Made by a program: the position numbers and the translations under genes. From Chloroflexota bacterium (lineage in GTDB: Bacteria; Chloroflexota; Dehalococcoidia; Lucifugimonadales; UBA2962), in the NCBI GenBank assembly GCA_003228095.2, contig QGNM01000004.1:1-64000 (forward strand): 64,000 nucleotides of DNA. The letters run 5' to 3'. Position 1 is the stretch's first letter. Every line of letters begins with the position of its first letter. Shown piece after piece: positions 8,893 through 17,738 of the stretch. The notes below the pieces were generated by a model. The model searched no databases and was not told where the DNA came from. It saw nothing but the letters and a program-made list of their open reading frames with translations.

Positions 8893-10617
8893 ATGATTAT
8901 AAAGATTCTTGATAAAGGTGTGTCTTCACTTATAGCCGCCGGCGAGGTCATAGAGCGTCCTGTATCTATAGTCAAGGAATTAATTGAAAATTCTCTTGAC
9001 GCAAATGCAAAGAAGATAGATGTGATCATACAGGATGGTGGCATTCGTTCAATACAAGTCATAGACAACGGCAATGGCATTCCGGCATCACAGATTGGAT
9101 TATCATTCCATCGATTCGCAACAAGTAAATTACAGACAATAGATGAGCTAGAACAAATTACAACATTGGGTTTTAGGGGAGAAGCATTAGCTAGCATATC
9201 AGCGGTATCTGATACTACGATGATTTCAAGACCTTATTCTCAAGACGTCGCTACAAAAATACAAGTTGTAGGAGGACAAATATTAAATGTGGAGGAACAA
9301 GGGTTTCGCTTAGGAACGTCGATTACAGTATCTAACCTGTTCGCCAATTTTCCAGCTCGGAGGAAATTTTTAAACTCTGCTGGATCTGAAGCTTCTAAGA
9401 TCGTTAATATCTGCTCAAAATATGCGATGGCTTATCCTGATGTGGCATGGAAGTTAACTCTTGGAGAAAAAAATAAATTTGCGACACCTGGAAATGGTCA
9501 ATTGGCTGACGCAATTTCAGGAATATATGGTATTGAATTGGCTGAAAATATGCTCGGGATAAAATACCCAACAGATCTTAGTATTGGCGTGGCAGGTTTA
9601 ATTACTTCTCCTAAGATTAGCAGGTCAAATCGATCTGAAATCAACTTTTTTGTTAATGGAAGGTGGATCTATAGTCCACTTTTAAATCAAGCGGTTATAC
9701 AGGGATATCATGGGTTCCTACAGGAACGCAGATTCCCTGTATGTGTTATTAACATAAAAATAAATCCATCGGATGTTGACGTGAATGTACATCCCGCTAA
9801 AACAGAAGTTAGGTTTCTGGATTCCGGGAAAGTATTCAGTGCTGTTCAGCAAGGCGTTAGGCAAACATTAGTTGAAAGGTCCGGTATTCCAGGCGCAGAA
9901 CTTTATGATAGTAATGATAAAAAGTTTGTTGGAGCGGTAACAGGGTCTGGAGCATTTTGGACTTCCAATCTGAAATCTATACCGAACAATATTTCTGATT
10001 CAATTGTTAAATCTTCATTAGCTCAAACTAGTGAAGATTTATCGCACATGAAAGTTTTGCCGCTATTAAGAGTTTTAGGTCAAATTCAAAATACTTACAT
10101 AGTAAACGAGGGCCCGGATGGAATATATGTGATTGATCAACATGCAGCCCATGAAAGAATTCTGTACGAAGATGTTCTAAATGATAGTAAGAAATTAGGC
10201 TCCCAAGCTTTATTACACAGTGTAGTTGTGGAGCTGGATTCTAGCTTGATTGATTCGATTGAATCCATTAGTCAAATGCTCATTAATGTAGGTTTTATTT
10301 TTGAGCATTTTGGAGATAACTCATACCTTTTAAGAGGAGTTCCATCTATATTTAATTCTAGTGACCCAAGAGATGGATTCATAGATGTTGTAACAAACCT
10401 ATTAACTGACAATGTCGATGACCGTCGCGAATCAGCAGCTAAAACTATTGCTTGTCATTCAGCGATTCGCGCAGGAAAGAAGTTATCTATCGCTGAAATG
10501 GAAGAATTAATTAAATTACTGGAAATTTGCAATCAACCACAAACATGCCCTCATGGAAGGCCAACTGTGATTCATTTGAATAAGAACTATCTTGAAACTC
10601 AGTTTGGACGCAGATAG
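8893..10617 (+). CDS. mutL: DNA mismatch repair protein MutL, endonuclease-type
   Basis: Couples mismatch recognition by MutS to strand incision and removal. The N-terminal GHL ATPase domain (about residues 1-330) shows ELIENSLDAN near 30-39, the DNGNGI motif near 58-63 and GFRGEALAS near 93-101. The C-terminal domain (about 390-574) has the metal-binding endonuclease motif DQHAxxExxxxE (DQHAAHERILYE near 413-424), ACHSAIRAGKK near 518 and CPHGRP near 551. This matches nicking MutL proteins of bacteria that lack MutH. Length (574 aa) is normal. No mutS is in the window. It is transcribed away from the dehydratase, and a hairpin overlaps its stop codon. Confidence 0.95.
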   Translation: MIIKILDKGVSSLIAAGEVIERPVSIVKELIENSLDANAKKIDVIIQDGGIRSIQVIDNGNGIPASQIGLSFHRFATSKLQTIDELEQITTLGFRGEALASISAVSDTTMISRPYSQDVATKIQVVGGQILNVEEQGFRLGTSITVSNLFANFPARRKFLNSAGSEASKIVNICSKYAMAYPDVAWKLTLGEKNKFATPGNGQLADAISGIYGIELAENMLGIKYPTDLSIGVAGLITSPKISRSNRSEINFFVNGRWIYSPLLNQAVIQGYHGFLQERRFPVCVINIKINPSDVDVNVHPAKTEVRFLDSGKVFSAVQQGVRQTLVERSGIPGAELYDSNDKKFVGAVTGSGAFWTSNLKSIPNNISDSIVKSSLAQTSEDLSHMKVLPLLRVLGQIQNTYIVNEGPDGIYVIDQHAAHERILYEDVLNDSKKLGSQALLHSVVVELDSSLIDSIESISQMLINVGFIFEHFGDNSYLLRGVPSIFNSSDPRDGFIDVVTNLLTDNVDDRRESAAKTIACHSAIRAGKKLSIAEMEELIKLLEICNQPQTCPHGRPTVIHLNKNYLETQFGRR

Positions 10618-10635
10618 AGCATGGTATATCTGCGT
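10608..10635 (+). terminator. Hairpin overlapping the mutL stop
   Basis: ACGCAGATA (10608-10616) pairs perfectly with TATCTGCGT (10627-10635) across a 10-base loop. The stem includes the mutL stop codon. A T-rich but interrupted stretch follows, so it is only a moderate intrinsic terminator. Confidence 0.45.
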
Positions 10636-10737
10636 TGCATATATATTTTGCGAAGATAAACTTAATGTTGCTATGATTCTGTTTTACTAACAAAACCATT
10701 TAAATATTGAATGGGTAACCGTACGTCCTGATGACCT

Positions 10738-10923
10738 ACTAATGAAGAAAATATAAGCCCATACACTATTCATCCCTCTCCTATTCATTCGCTATTCAAT
10801 ACTGGAAATTCTAATAGAATTAACGGAACTCATATTGTTTAAATCTACACGGTCAAAATTGCAAGGGCAAATGCCAGTAATTTACAACAAATAAGACTAG
10901 GTCATGGATTAAGAATTTATTGA
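10738..10923 (+). pseudogene. Possible remnant of a tyrosine recombinase C-terminus
   Basis: The 427-base gap between mutL and the transporter has no intact gene. One frame, broken by a TAA at 10840-10842, reads INGTHIV, stop, IYTVKIARANASNLQQIRLGHG. This resembles the HxLRH...LGH end of phage-integrase/XerCD proteins, with the stop falling where the catalytic Arg would be. No N-terminal part and no flanking repeats were found. From 10924 to 11044 nothing was recognised. The match is short, so the call is tentative. Confidence 0.25.
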
Positions 10924-11044
10924 ATATTTAACAACCACTTCAAATAGAAAGAAATAGCTCCATAATATTCATAGGTTCAAACGTTATCTTTCTTTTCAAA
11001 TACTTCAGTTATCCAGCGGTTAAATATTTGTAGTATCGTCACAA

Positions 11045-12355
11045 TTAATAATATCTTAGCAATAGATAAGCACAAGATATAGCAAGCGAAACTACAGAGA
11101 TGCAGGCACCATACTTAAAAAATTGAAAGAAACTGATCGGGTATCCACTTGCCCTTGCCATTGTGAAAACAACAACATTTGCTGACGCTCCAACTATTGT
11201 AAAGTTACCTCCAAGATCAGCTCCCAAGATCAGTGCCCACCATAAAGGATTTACTTCACTACCGGCATTTACAGATCCTTTATTAACCAGTAAGTCACTC
11301 ACTACAGGTGCCATGGTAGTTGCAAATGGAATGTTGTCAATAAAAGCCGACAGTCCTCCACTAAGCCAAACCATAATGATACTTAGATTGCGTTCTGAAC
11401 TTTTGGTAATCGTACCGTCAGAGTTTGAAGATAAACTCACAATCCACTCGCTAATATGGTCAATTATTCCCACATGTTCGAGCCCTCCGACTAGCATGAA
11501 AAGGCCAGCAAAAAAACATAGTGTTGTCCATTCAACTTCTTTAAGAACTTCTCCTGGGTTCAATCCACTAAACAATAAGACCAGAGCTGCTCCACCGATT
11601 GCTACAAAGGCAGGGCTTATGCCTATTTGATCGGCAAAGAAAAACCCAATAATCGTTAATGTGAAAACAAACAAACTTTTCTTCAAAAGGTTAGAGTCTT
11701 TAATCAGGTTGGCTGGTCGCTCATGTATAAGTTGTTCACGTTTTAAAGGACTAACCTTTACACTATCTTTGAACCACAAGTACAGCAGAATAAATAATGC
11801 ACATAAAGATAATGCAGATACAGGCGCTATGTTTATAAAAAATTCCGAGAAAGATATATTTGCTTGACTTGCAATAATAATATTTGGGGGATCTCCAACT
11901 ATAGTAGCTGTGCCACCAACGTTAGATGCAAATACTTCCGCTAAAAGAAAAGGAATTGGGTTTAGATCCAAGCTTTTACATAAGCTTAGTGTAATCGGAA
12001 CCATAATCACGACTGTTGTTACATTATCTAGTAGAGCGGATCCTATGGCTGTTAAAAATGACAACAAGATAATTAACAAGAACCCGTTACCTTTAACTAA
12101 ACGAGCACCATGACGTGCAGTCCATTCGAATGCCCCAGTTCGCGACATTACATCAGCTAAAATCATCATACCTGCAAGCAGTAATATAACTTCCAAATCA
12201 ATATACTGTAATGCTTCGTGAGGGGTGAAATCAGATGCTATAGCTAAAGCGGTTACCATAGTAGTTGCGCCGAGGATAGCTATAATTGCGCTAGGTATGC
12301 GACTCATAGCTATTGCCAGGTATGTTATACCAAAAATCACGGTTGCAATGATCAT
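11045..12355 (-). CDS. ArsB/NhaD-type ion transporter (IT superfamily)
   Basis: Inner-membrane transporter of 436 aa with about eleven to twelve hydrophobic spans. The two inverted halves each carry the family signature: LLDNVTTVVIMVP and GGTATIVGDPPNIII in the first half (about residues 110-160), FIDNIPFATTMAP and GGNFTIVGASANVV in the second (about 340-400). Relatives include ArsB arsenite permeases, NhaD Na+/H+ antiporters, P-protein and CitM carriers. No arsenic genes are nearby, so a sodium, proton or anion role is as likely as arsenite export. The ATG lacks a Shine-Dalgarno and TACTAT lies five bases upstream. A tandem direct repeat precedes the gene and may be an operator. Confidence 0.85.
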   Translation of the reverse strand: MIIATVIFGITYLAIAMSRIPSAIIAILGATTMVTALAIASDFTPHEALQYIDLEVILLLAGMMILADVMSRTGAFEWTARHGARLVKGNGFLLIILLSFLTAIGSALLDNVTTVVIMVPITLSLCKSLDLNPIPFLLAEVFASNVGGTATIVGDPPNIIIASQANISFSEFFINIAPVSALSLCALFILLYLWFKDSVKVSPLKREQLIHERPANLIKDSNLLKKSLFVFTLTIIGFFFADQIGISPAFVAIGGAALVLLFSGLNPGEVLKEVEWTTLCFFAGLFMLVGGLEHVGIIDHISEWIVSLSSNSDGTITKSSERNLSIIMVWLSGGLSAFIDNIPFATTMAPVVSDLLVNKGSVNAGSEVNPLWWALILGADLGGNFTIVGASANVVVFTMARASGYPISFFQFFKYGACISVVSLAISCAYLLLRYY

Positions 12356-12363
12356 TTTAAATA

Positions 12364-12397
12364 GTATTTCACGATGATTTGTATTTCCGATGATTTG
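12364..12397. repeat. Tandem 16/17-bp direct repeat upstream of the ion transporter
   Basis: GTATTTCACGATGATTT (12364-12380) is followed immediately by GTATTTCCGATGATTT, differing by one base and one deletion. It starts nine bases before the transporter start codon, on its upstream side, overlapping where the promoter should be. It is a plausible regulator site, but nothing identifies the regulator. Confidence 0.5.
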
Positions 12398-12508
12398 TGT
12401 TGATGAAAAGTTATTTTAACAGCGAGCAGTCAATATTGTAGTGCAATTATTGCTAGATTCATCCACGGATAATCATAAAAGGATAAATTCATATATATAG
12501 CGTGTTTT

Positions 12509-12527
12509 CTGCTGTTATAATCAGCAG
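12509..12527 (+). promoter_or_regulatory. Extended -10 promoter of def inside a perfect dyad
   Basis: TGTTATAAT (12513-12521) is an extended -10 element with a perfect TATAAT. It is framed by CTGCTG (12509-12514) and CAGCAG (12522-12527), which are exact reverse complements. A protein bound to this dyad would block the promoter. No -35 match is seen, as is usual with extended -10 promoters. Confidence 0.5.
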
Positions 12528-12588
12528 TGTACCCCTTCATTAAATAATGAATTGTTATACACCTTAAAGTTAATGAGGCCCAATTTTA

Positions 12589-13158
12589 ATGGCTATTCTT
12601 CCAATCATTACGTTTCCAAATAACACCTTACGTAAGAAAGCTCGCAAAATTAAAATTATTGATAGTTCTATAAAACGCTTGTCATATGACATGGTTGACA
12701 CGATGATTGACGCTGGAGGAGTTGGACTTGCAGCTAATCAGGTCGGAGTGCTGAAAAGGCTGATAGTAGTTCAGCTTCCTGAAGAGGAACCACGAATATA
12801 TATTAATCCTGAGATAATTTATCGTGAAGGATCTCGAATGGTGGAGGAGGGTTGCCTTAGCGTACCAGGCTTTATTGGAACCGTTGAGAGATCAATATGG
12901 GTAAAATTTCGAGCATTAAACTTGGAATCTAAAACTGTCCGCATTAAAGCCGAGTCGTTACTTGCTCAGGTTTTAGAGCATGAAGTAGATCATTTAAATG
13001 GCATACTTTACATGGATCACCTGTCAGAGCATGAGAAACTTCGACCAATAACGGAAGAGGAGTATAGTTCTACCATTCGCCCAACTCGAAAATTGGATCA
13101 GGCGGACGATTTAAATCTTTTTCACAGTCACTCTGAATCAGAGATAAATCCGTCTTAA
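12589..13158 (+). CDS. def: Peptide deformylase
   Basis: Removes the formyl group from the N-terminal methionine of new proteins in the cytosol, using a bound metal. All three motifs are present: GVGLAANQVG near residues 43-52, EGCLSVPG near 87-94 (metal-ligand Cys) and HEVDH near 131-135 (two His ligands and catalytic Glu). Length 189 aa is slightly long because of a polar C-terminal tail after residue 160. The ATG follows a weak Shine-Dalgarno (TTAATGAGG region) and a strong extended -10 about 70 bases upstream. It heads a plus-strand run of translation, tRNA and secretion genes. Confidence 0.95.
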   Translation: MAILPIITFPNNTLRKKARKIKIIDSSIKRLSYDMVDTMIDAGGVGLAANQVGVLKRLIVVQLPEEEPRIYINPEIIYREGSRMVEEGCLSVPGFIGTVERSIWVKFRALNLESKTVRIKAESLLAQVLEHEVDHLNGILYMDHLSEHEKLRPITEEEYSSTIRPTRKLDQADDLNLFHSHSESEINPS

Positions 13159-13242
13159 ATTTCCAGATCTTAATTAAATGAGGTAAGTTCTAGCTAATTA
13201 TCAATACAAGTGGTTCACTTTAAATTCCACTAAGTTTTTATT

Positions 13243-14742
13243 ATGAAAGCAACAAAACAAAGATACATACCGACTTCAAGTATAAGTCCTAATATTTCAA
13301 CCATAAAACGTTTTTTTGTTCGAAATGGCATAGAAGCCTACTTGGTAGGTGGAGCGGTACGAGACGCCTGCCTAAATCGTGATACCGAAGACCTAGACGT
13401 GGTAGTGGTATCTTCTGGGACTGATATAGGGTCAAAATTAGCTACAGATCTTAATGGTAAATACATACTTTTGGATCCTGTAAGAAATATAGACAGGATA
13501 GTTTTTCCCGAAAATAAGTTGACTGTCGATGTCACTTATCTCAAGAATTCTAAACACCTTCATAATGACCTTATTGAAAGAGATTTTACGATTGATGCAA
13601 TAGCTATATCTTTGAACCAACCAGAAAGCGACATAACAACAAGACTTATAGATCCGACTGACGGATATTCAGATCTGGAAAATTCTCTTATTAAAGCAAC
13701 ATCAGAAAGAGCTTTTCAATCCGATCCTATCAGAATCTTACGAGGCGTAAGACTCTCATCTCAATTGGGATTTATGTTAGAAAATGAGACGGAAGAATGG
13801 ATTAAGAGAAATAGTAGCTTATTATTAAATGTTTCTGTGGAGCGAGTTCGGGATGAGTTGTTGAAAATTATTTCATCTGAAAACATAGCTTCCTCTCTGT
13901 ATAAATTAGACAATCTAGGTTTGTTGTCGGTAATTATTCCGGAGTTAGAAAATTGTAAAGGAGTGGAACAGCCAGGTGAACATGTCTATGATGTTTTTAA
14001 GCACTCCGTGGAAACGCCTAATATGTTGGAATTGATTTTAAGCGACAAAGGTAAAAATAACCGGGCAGTTAAATTAGTTCCAAGGTTTGAACAATGGGAA
14101 ATGTTTTTCCAGCAAACTTTAGCCGATGGAGCGTCTAGATTGACGCTACTTAAGTTCGCTGGATTATTGCATGATATAGCTAAACCACAAACTAAAACTG
14201 TAGAAAGTAACGGTAGAGTAAGATTTTTAGGGCATGGGTACTTGGGTGCAGAAACGACACAGTCTATAATGAATCGGTTGAGGTTTAGTAGAAAAGCTTC
14301 CGATTATGTGAGCACCATAGTTAAACATCATTTACGACCGAGCCAGTTGGCTCCTAAGGACTTAATGCCTTCAAAGAAAGCAGTTTATCGATATTATCGA
14401 GACTTAGGTGATGTTTCTATAGATACTATTTATCTCAACCTTTCGGATTACATGGCTGCTAAAGGAGATAAGATATTAGAATCAGATTTTGACTTGTCTG
14501 ACTGGGAACGTCATTGCAAAGTGGCATTTACAATTTTAGATAATAAGCAAAAAAATGATCCAGATATATATCATAGAATAGTGAGTGGATATGATTTAAT
14601 GTCTGCACTGGGTTTAGAGTCGGGGCCTGTTGTTGGCACACTTATTGATTCGATTAGTGAGTCTTATGCTGCAGGAGAGATAAATACTCGCAAAGAAGCT
14701 ATAGATTTTGCGAGAACATTAATAAAAAATGAGAATAAGTAA
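13243..14742 (+). CDS. cca: CCA tRNA nucleotidyltransferase / poly(A) polymerase family, with HD domain
   Basis: Adds or repairs the 3' CCA end of tRNAs. The N-terminal nucleotidyltransferase head has LVGGAVRD near residues 34-41, the metal-binding DLDVVV near 50-55 and RDFTIDAIA near 113-121. The neck carries the FQSDPIRILRGVR segment near 160. An HD domain follows with GLLHDIAKP near 307-315 and KHHLRPSQLAP near 365. Length 499 aa is typical for HD-containing members. The tRNA-Ser gene in this window lacks an encoded CCA, so the activity is needed. Some relatives only add C or A, so full CCA specificity is inferred. Confidence 0.9.
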   Translation: MKATKQRYIPTSSISPNISTIKRFFVRNGIEAYLVGGAVRDACLNRDTEDLDVVVVSSGTDIGSKLATDLNGKYILLDPVRNIDRIVFPENKLTVDVTYLKNSKHLHNDLIERDFTIDAIAISLNQPESDITTRLIDPTDGYSDLENSLIKATSERAFQSDPIRILRGVRLSSQLGFMLENETEEWIKRNSSLLLNVSVERVRDELLKIISSENIASSLYKLDNLGLLSVIIPELENCKGVEQPGEHVYDVFKHSVETPNMLELILSDKGKNNRAVKLVPRFEQWEMFFQQTLADGASRLTLLKFAGLLHDIAKPQTKTVESNGRVRFLGHGYLGAETTQSIMNRLRFSRKASDYVSTIVKHHLRPSQLAPKDLMPSKKAVYRYYRDLGDVSIDTIYLNLSDYMAAKGDKILESDFDLSDWERHCKVAFTILDNKQKNDPDIYHRIVSGYDLMSALGLESGPVVGTLIDSISESYAAGEINTRKEAIDFARTLIKNENK

Positions 14743-14776
14743 AATTAATATTTTAATTAATCGATTGGAGAATTAG

Positions 14777-16675
14777 TTGCGCAGATACCTCGTAACAATT
14801 TTAGTAATAACAGCTTTAATAGTAATTTCTGGCCTCACACTTGGGTTTCAAAATATAAAACTAAGTGGATTTGAAAGGGGAAGTGACAATCCGCTTGGAC
14901 TGAAACTAGGATTGGATTTACAAGGCGGGAGCCATTTGGTGTATCAAACCAGTTTAGAAGATGCTTTAGGTAACCAAATCCAACCTACTGAAGCTCAAAT
15001 GGATTCTTTACGAAGAATTATAGGTCGAAGAATTAATGAAACTGGACTAGGGGACCCCGTTATACAGATATTGGGAGAGGACCGTTTACTGGTGCAATTA
15101 CCAGGTGTTTCAGACCCTGCAAGAGCCAAGACTATAATAGGCGAAACAGCGCGCTTAGAGTTTAAACATAGGCAAATTGATGTCACAGTGCCGGTGGTAT
15201 TAAAACCGTCTTCCATTAAATCTATCCACATCGGAGAATTCCCTGAAACGCTAACAGACGAAGCAGGCGATTTACAAGAAATTATCGAAAACCCATTAGC
15301 TGACCTTCCAACATCATCAGCTGAACTCGAGCAAATTATATCAACTTCGACAGATGATACATTAGTAACAGATACTGTTGACGAAGCAAATAAACCGGAA
15401 TCCAATTCACCGGACAACTCTAATGCTCAAGAGATATCTTTCTTAGTGATTCAACTTGACGATGAAGCTGCTGAAACTTTGGATTTAGTGATTCAAAGGA
15501 TGATTGAGTCAACACTTGCATATGCTTCAGGGCTTAAGAGCCAGTACACGGTGAATCGATTACAAGTGTCGATCAGCGGTAAAAATGAAGTTCGAACTGT
15601 GGAATTACCTCTTCAATTGATTGCTCGAGTTCCAGATACTAATATGTTTGCGATGGCCTTGATTACGGGTATTGGACAGCCAATAGCTTCTTCGATTGAT
15701 AAGACTAAAGAATTATTTGGTCCTGAATTAGAATTTGAACTAGTTGAAGTAATAGGGGCAATTGATGAAGATGTAGGCCTCACTGGAGATGACTTATCTA
15801 GAGCCTATGCAGGTACTCAATCTACCACTGGCATGCCGATTGTTAATATTGAATTTAACGCCCAAGGAGCTAAAAGGTTTGGAGAACTTACGCGGGAGTT
15901 ATTAAATACAGAAGACAGATTGGCAATATTCTTGGATGAAGAAGAATTAATTGCCCCTGGAGTAAATGCGGTAATAACTGGAGGCTCTGCGTACATTGAA
16001 GGTCGTGATTTTACTCCAGACAGAGCTAAGGACATAGCTCAGCTATTAGAAGCAGGAAGGTTACCTATCCCAATAGAGTTGGTACAAGAAAGAGATGTAG
16101 ATGCCATATTGGGCGCAGATTCTTTAAAGAAAAGCGTGATAGCCGGGTCGGTAGGTTTATTGTTGGTAATTATTTTCATGATTTTGTATTATCGTATTCC
16201 TGGTTTAATTGCAGCGATTGCACTAATTTTGTATGCCAGTTTCTTACTTACGGTGTTTAAATTAATACCTGTTACTTTGACCTTGTCAGGTGTTGCAGCA
16301 GCAATCCTATCAGTCGGAATGGCAGTAGACGCAAACATTTTAATTTTTGAAAGAATGAAAGATGAATTACGATCTGGGCGCACTCTTTTAACATCAATAA
16401 ATGTAGGTTTTAATCGGGCATGGCCAGCCATTAGAGATGGTAATGTTTCTACTTTAATTACTTGTGCCATCTTGTTTTGGTTTGCAGACACATTAGGGGC
16501 ATCAATAGTTCAAGGTTTTGCTGCGACACTAGCAATCGGAGTGTTGATCAGTATGTTTTCTGCGATTGTAATCAGTAAAACATTTTTGAGACTAGTTGCC
16601 ACTTTATCAATATCACGCAAGACTAATTGGTTTGTTCCGGTCGGAAAGAAATTTTTGCCTAAGAGCAGCGATTAA
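14777..16675 (+). CDS. secD: Protein translocase subunit SecD
   Basis: Membrane subunit of the SecDF complex that uses the proton gradient to help pull proteins through SecYEG. The 632-aa protein starts at TTG with GGAG six bases upstream. One N-terminal span (residues about 5-24) is followed by LGLDLQGGSHLVY near 46-58, a large extracytoplasmic P1 domain and five C-terminal spans (from about residue 450) with the conserved AAAILSVGMAVDANILIFER motif. An acidic, low-complexity insert near residues 170-215 (rich in Ser, Thr, Asp, Glu) lengthens the periplasmic domain. secF follows 18 bases later. Confidence 0.95.
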   Translation: MRRYLVTILVITALIVISGLTLGFQNIKLSGFERGSDNPLGLKLGLDLQGGSHLVYQTSLEDALGNQIQPTEAQMDSLRRIIGRRINETGLGDPVIQILGEDRLLVQLPGVSDPARAKTIIGETARLEFKHRQIDVTVPVVLKPSSIKSIHIGEFPETLTDEAGDLQEIIENPLADLPTSSAELEQIISTSTDDTLVTDTVDEANKPESNSPDNSNAQEISFLVIQLDDEAAETLDLVIQRMIESTLAYASGLKSQYTVNRLQVSISGKNEVRTVELPLQLIARVPDTNMFAMALITGIGQPIASSIDKTKELFGPELEFELVEVIGAIDEDVGLTGDDLSRAYAGTQSTTGMPIVNIEFNAQGAKRFGELTRELLNTEDRLAIFLDEEELIAPGVNAVITGGSAYIEGRDFTPDRAKDIAQLLEAGRLPIPIELVQERDVDAILGADSLKKSVIAGSVGLLLVIIFMILYYRIPGLIAAIALILYASFLLTVFKLIPVTLTLSGVAAAILSVGMAVDANILIFERMKDELRSGRTLLTSINVGFNRAWPAIRDGNVSTLITCAILFWFADTLGASIVQGFAATLAIGVLISMFSAIVISKTFLRLVATLSISRKTNWFVPVGKKFLPKSSD

Positions 16676-16693
16676 ATATTAAGGAGATTGAGT

Positions 16694-17623
16694 TTGAATA
16701 TAGCCGCAAAAAGAGGATGGTTTTTTCTGATCTCTGCAATATTATTGATACCTGGGATTGTTTTCTTGATAATTGCTCCTGGACTTAAACCTGGAATTGA
16801 TTTTACCGGTGGAAGCACTATAACAGTGGAGTTTGCTGATCCTGTGGACCAGCAATCCATAAGGGCATCGTTAGAATCCTTGAATCTATCAGATACAACT
16901 GTACAAAATTTTGGTGACAACACGTTTTTTATCCGAACTAAAGAACTGACTGACGTTCAAAAAGATGATTTACTGTCGGATTTACAGGATCAGTTATCTC
17001 CTAGTGGATATAATGTTTTGTCATTTGACATCGTGTCTCCACTGGTTGCTCAAGAAACGGTTATTGCATCGTTCTGGGCTTTGTTTGCGGCGTCAATCGG
17101 AATTTTCTTCTATGTTTGGTGGGCATTTCGTAATATACCTAAACCATTTAGATATGGTACTGCAGCGATAGTAGCGTTACTTCATGATGCAGGTGTCATA
17201 ATTGGAGTTTTTGCAATATTAGGAGTTGTAGCTGATGTTGAAGTTAACACTATGTTTCTAATTGCTTTATTAACCGTTATTGGATATAGCGTTAATGACA
17301 CCATCGTTGTCTTTGATAGAGTGCGCGAAAATATCATTTTCGCTCCCAACAGATCTCTGGAAGCTAACGTTAATTTAAGTATAGGAGAGACAATCGGCAG
17401 GTCAGTAAACACAAGCTTGACTTTAATGTTGACTCTATTAGCTTTAATGCTTTTTGGTGGCCAAACATTGAGATCTTTCCTGTTGGTTTTAATAATTGGA
17501 GTTTTAGTTGGAACATATAGCTCTATTGGAATAGCTACCCAAATTGTAGTTGCATGGGAACAACAAGATTTTACTAGAATTATTTCTAGAATAACTAAAC
17601 GTAAATTGCCCGCGTCAGAATGA
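16694..17623 (+). CDS. secF: Protein translocase subunit SecF
   Basis: Partner of SecD in the Sec translocon. About 309 aa with an N-terminal span, GIDFTGGSTITVEF near residues 34-47, and five C-terminal spans including GYSVNDTIVVFDRVREN near 197-213, which holds the conserved Asp/Arg of the proton path. An upstream TTG at 16688 is only one base after AAGGAG, so the TTG at 16694, seven bases after it, is the better start (MNIAAKRGWF). SecD and SecF are separate polypeptides here rather than fused. Nothing unusual in the catalytic membrane motifs. Confidence 0.94.
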   Translation: MNIAAKRGWFFLISAILLIPGIVFLIIAPGLKPGIDFTGGSTITVEFADPVDQQSIRASLESLNLSDTTVQNFGDNTFFIRTKELTDVQKDDLLSDLQDQLSPSGYNVLSFDIVSPLVAQETVIASFWALFAASIGIFFYVWWAFRNIPKPFRYGTAAIVALLHDAGVIIGVFAILGVVADVEVNTMFLIALLTVIGYSVNDTIVVFDRVRENIIFAPNRSLEANVNLSIGETIGRSVNTSLTLMLTLLALMLFGGQTLRSFLLVLIIGVLVGTYSSIGIATQIVVAWEQQDFTRIISRITKRKLPASE

Positions 17624-17738
17624 TATTGGGAACACCTCACATTTTTACGAATTACTTTTACTTTATCCTTTGCTCTTTTAATCGCTAAACATTTAGAATT
17701 AAATCAATACTGTTGGAAGCAATGATGAGGTCTATATT

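Noticed and set aside
11045-12355. Arsenic resistance locus
   Set aside because: No arsR, arsC or arsA is near and the carrier family covers several ions.
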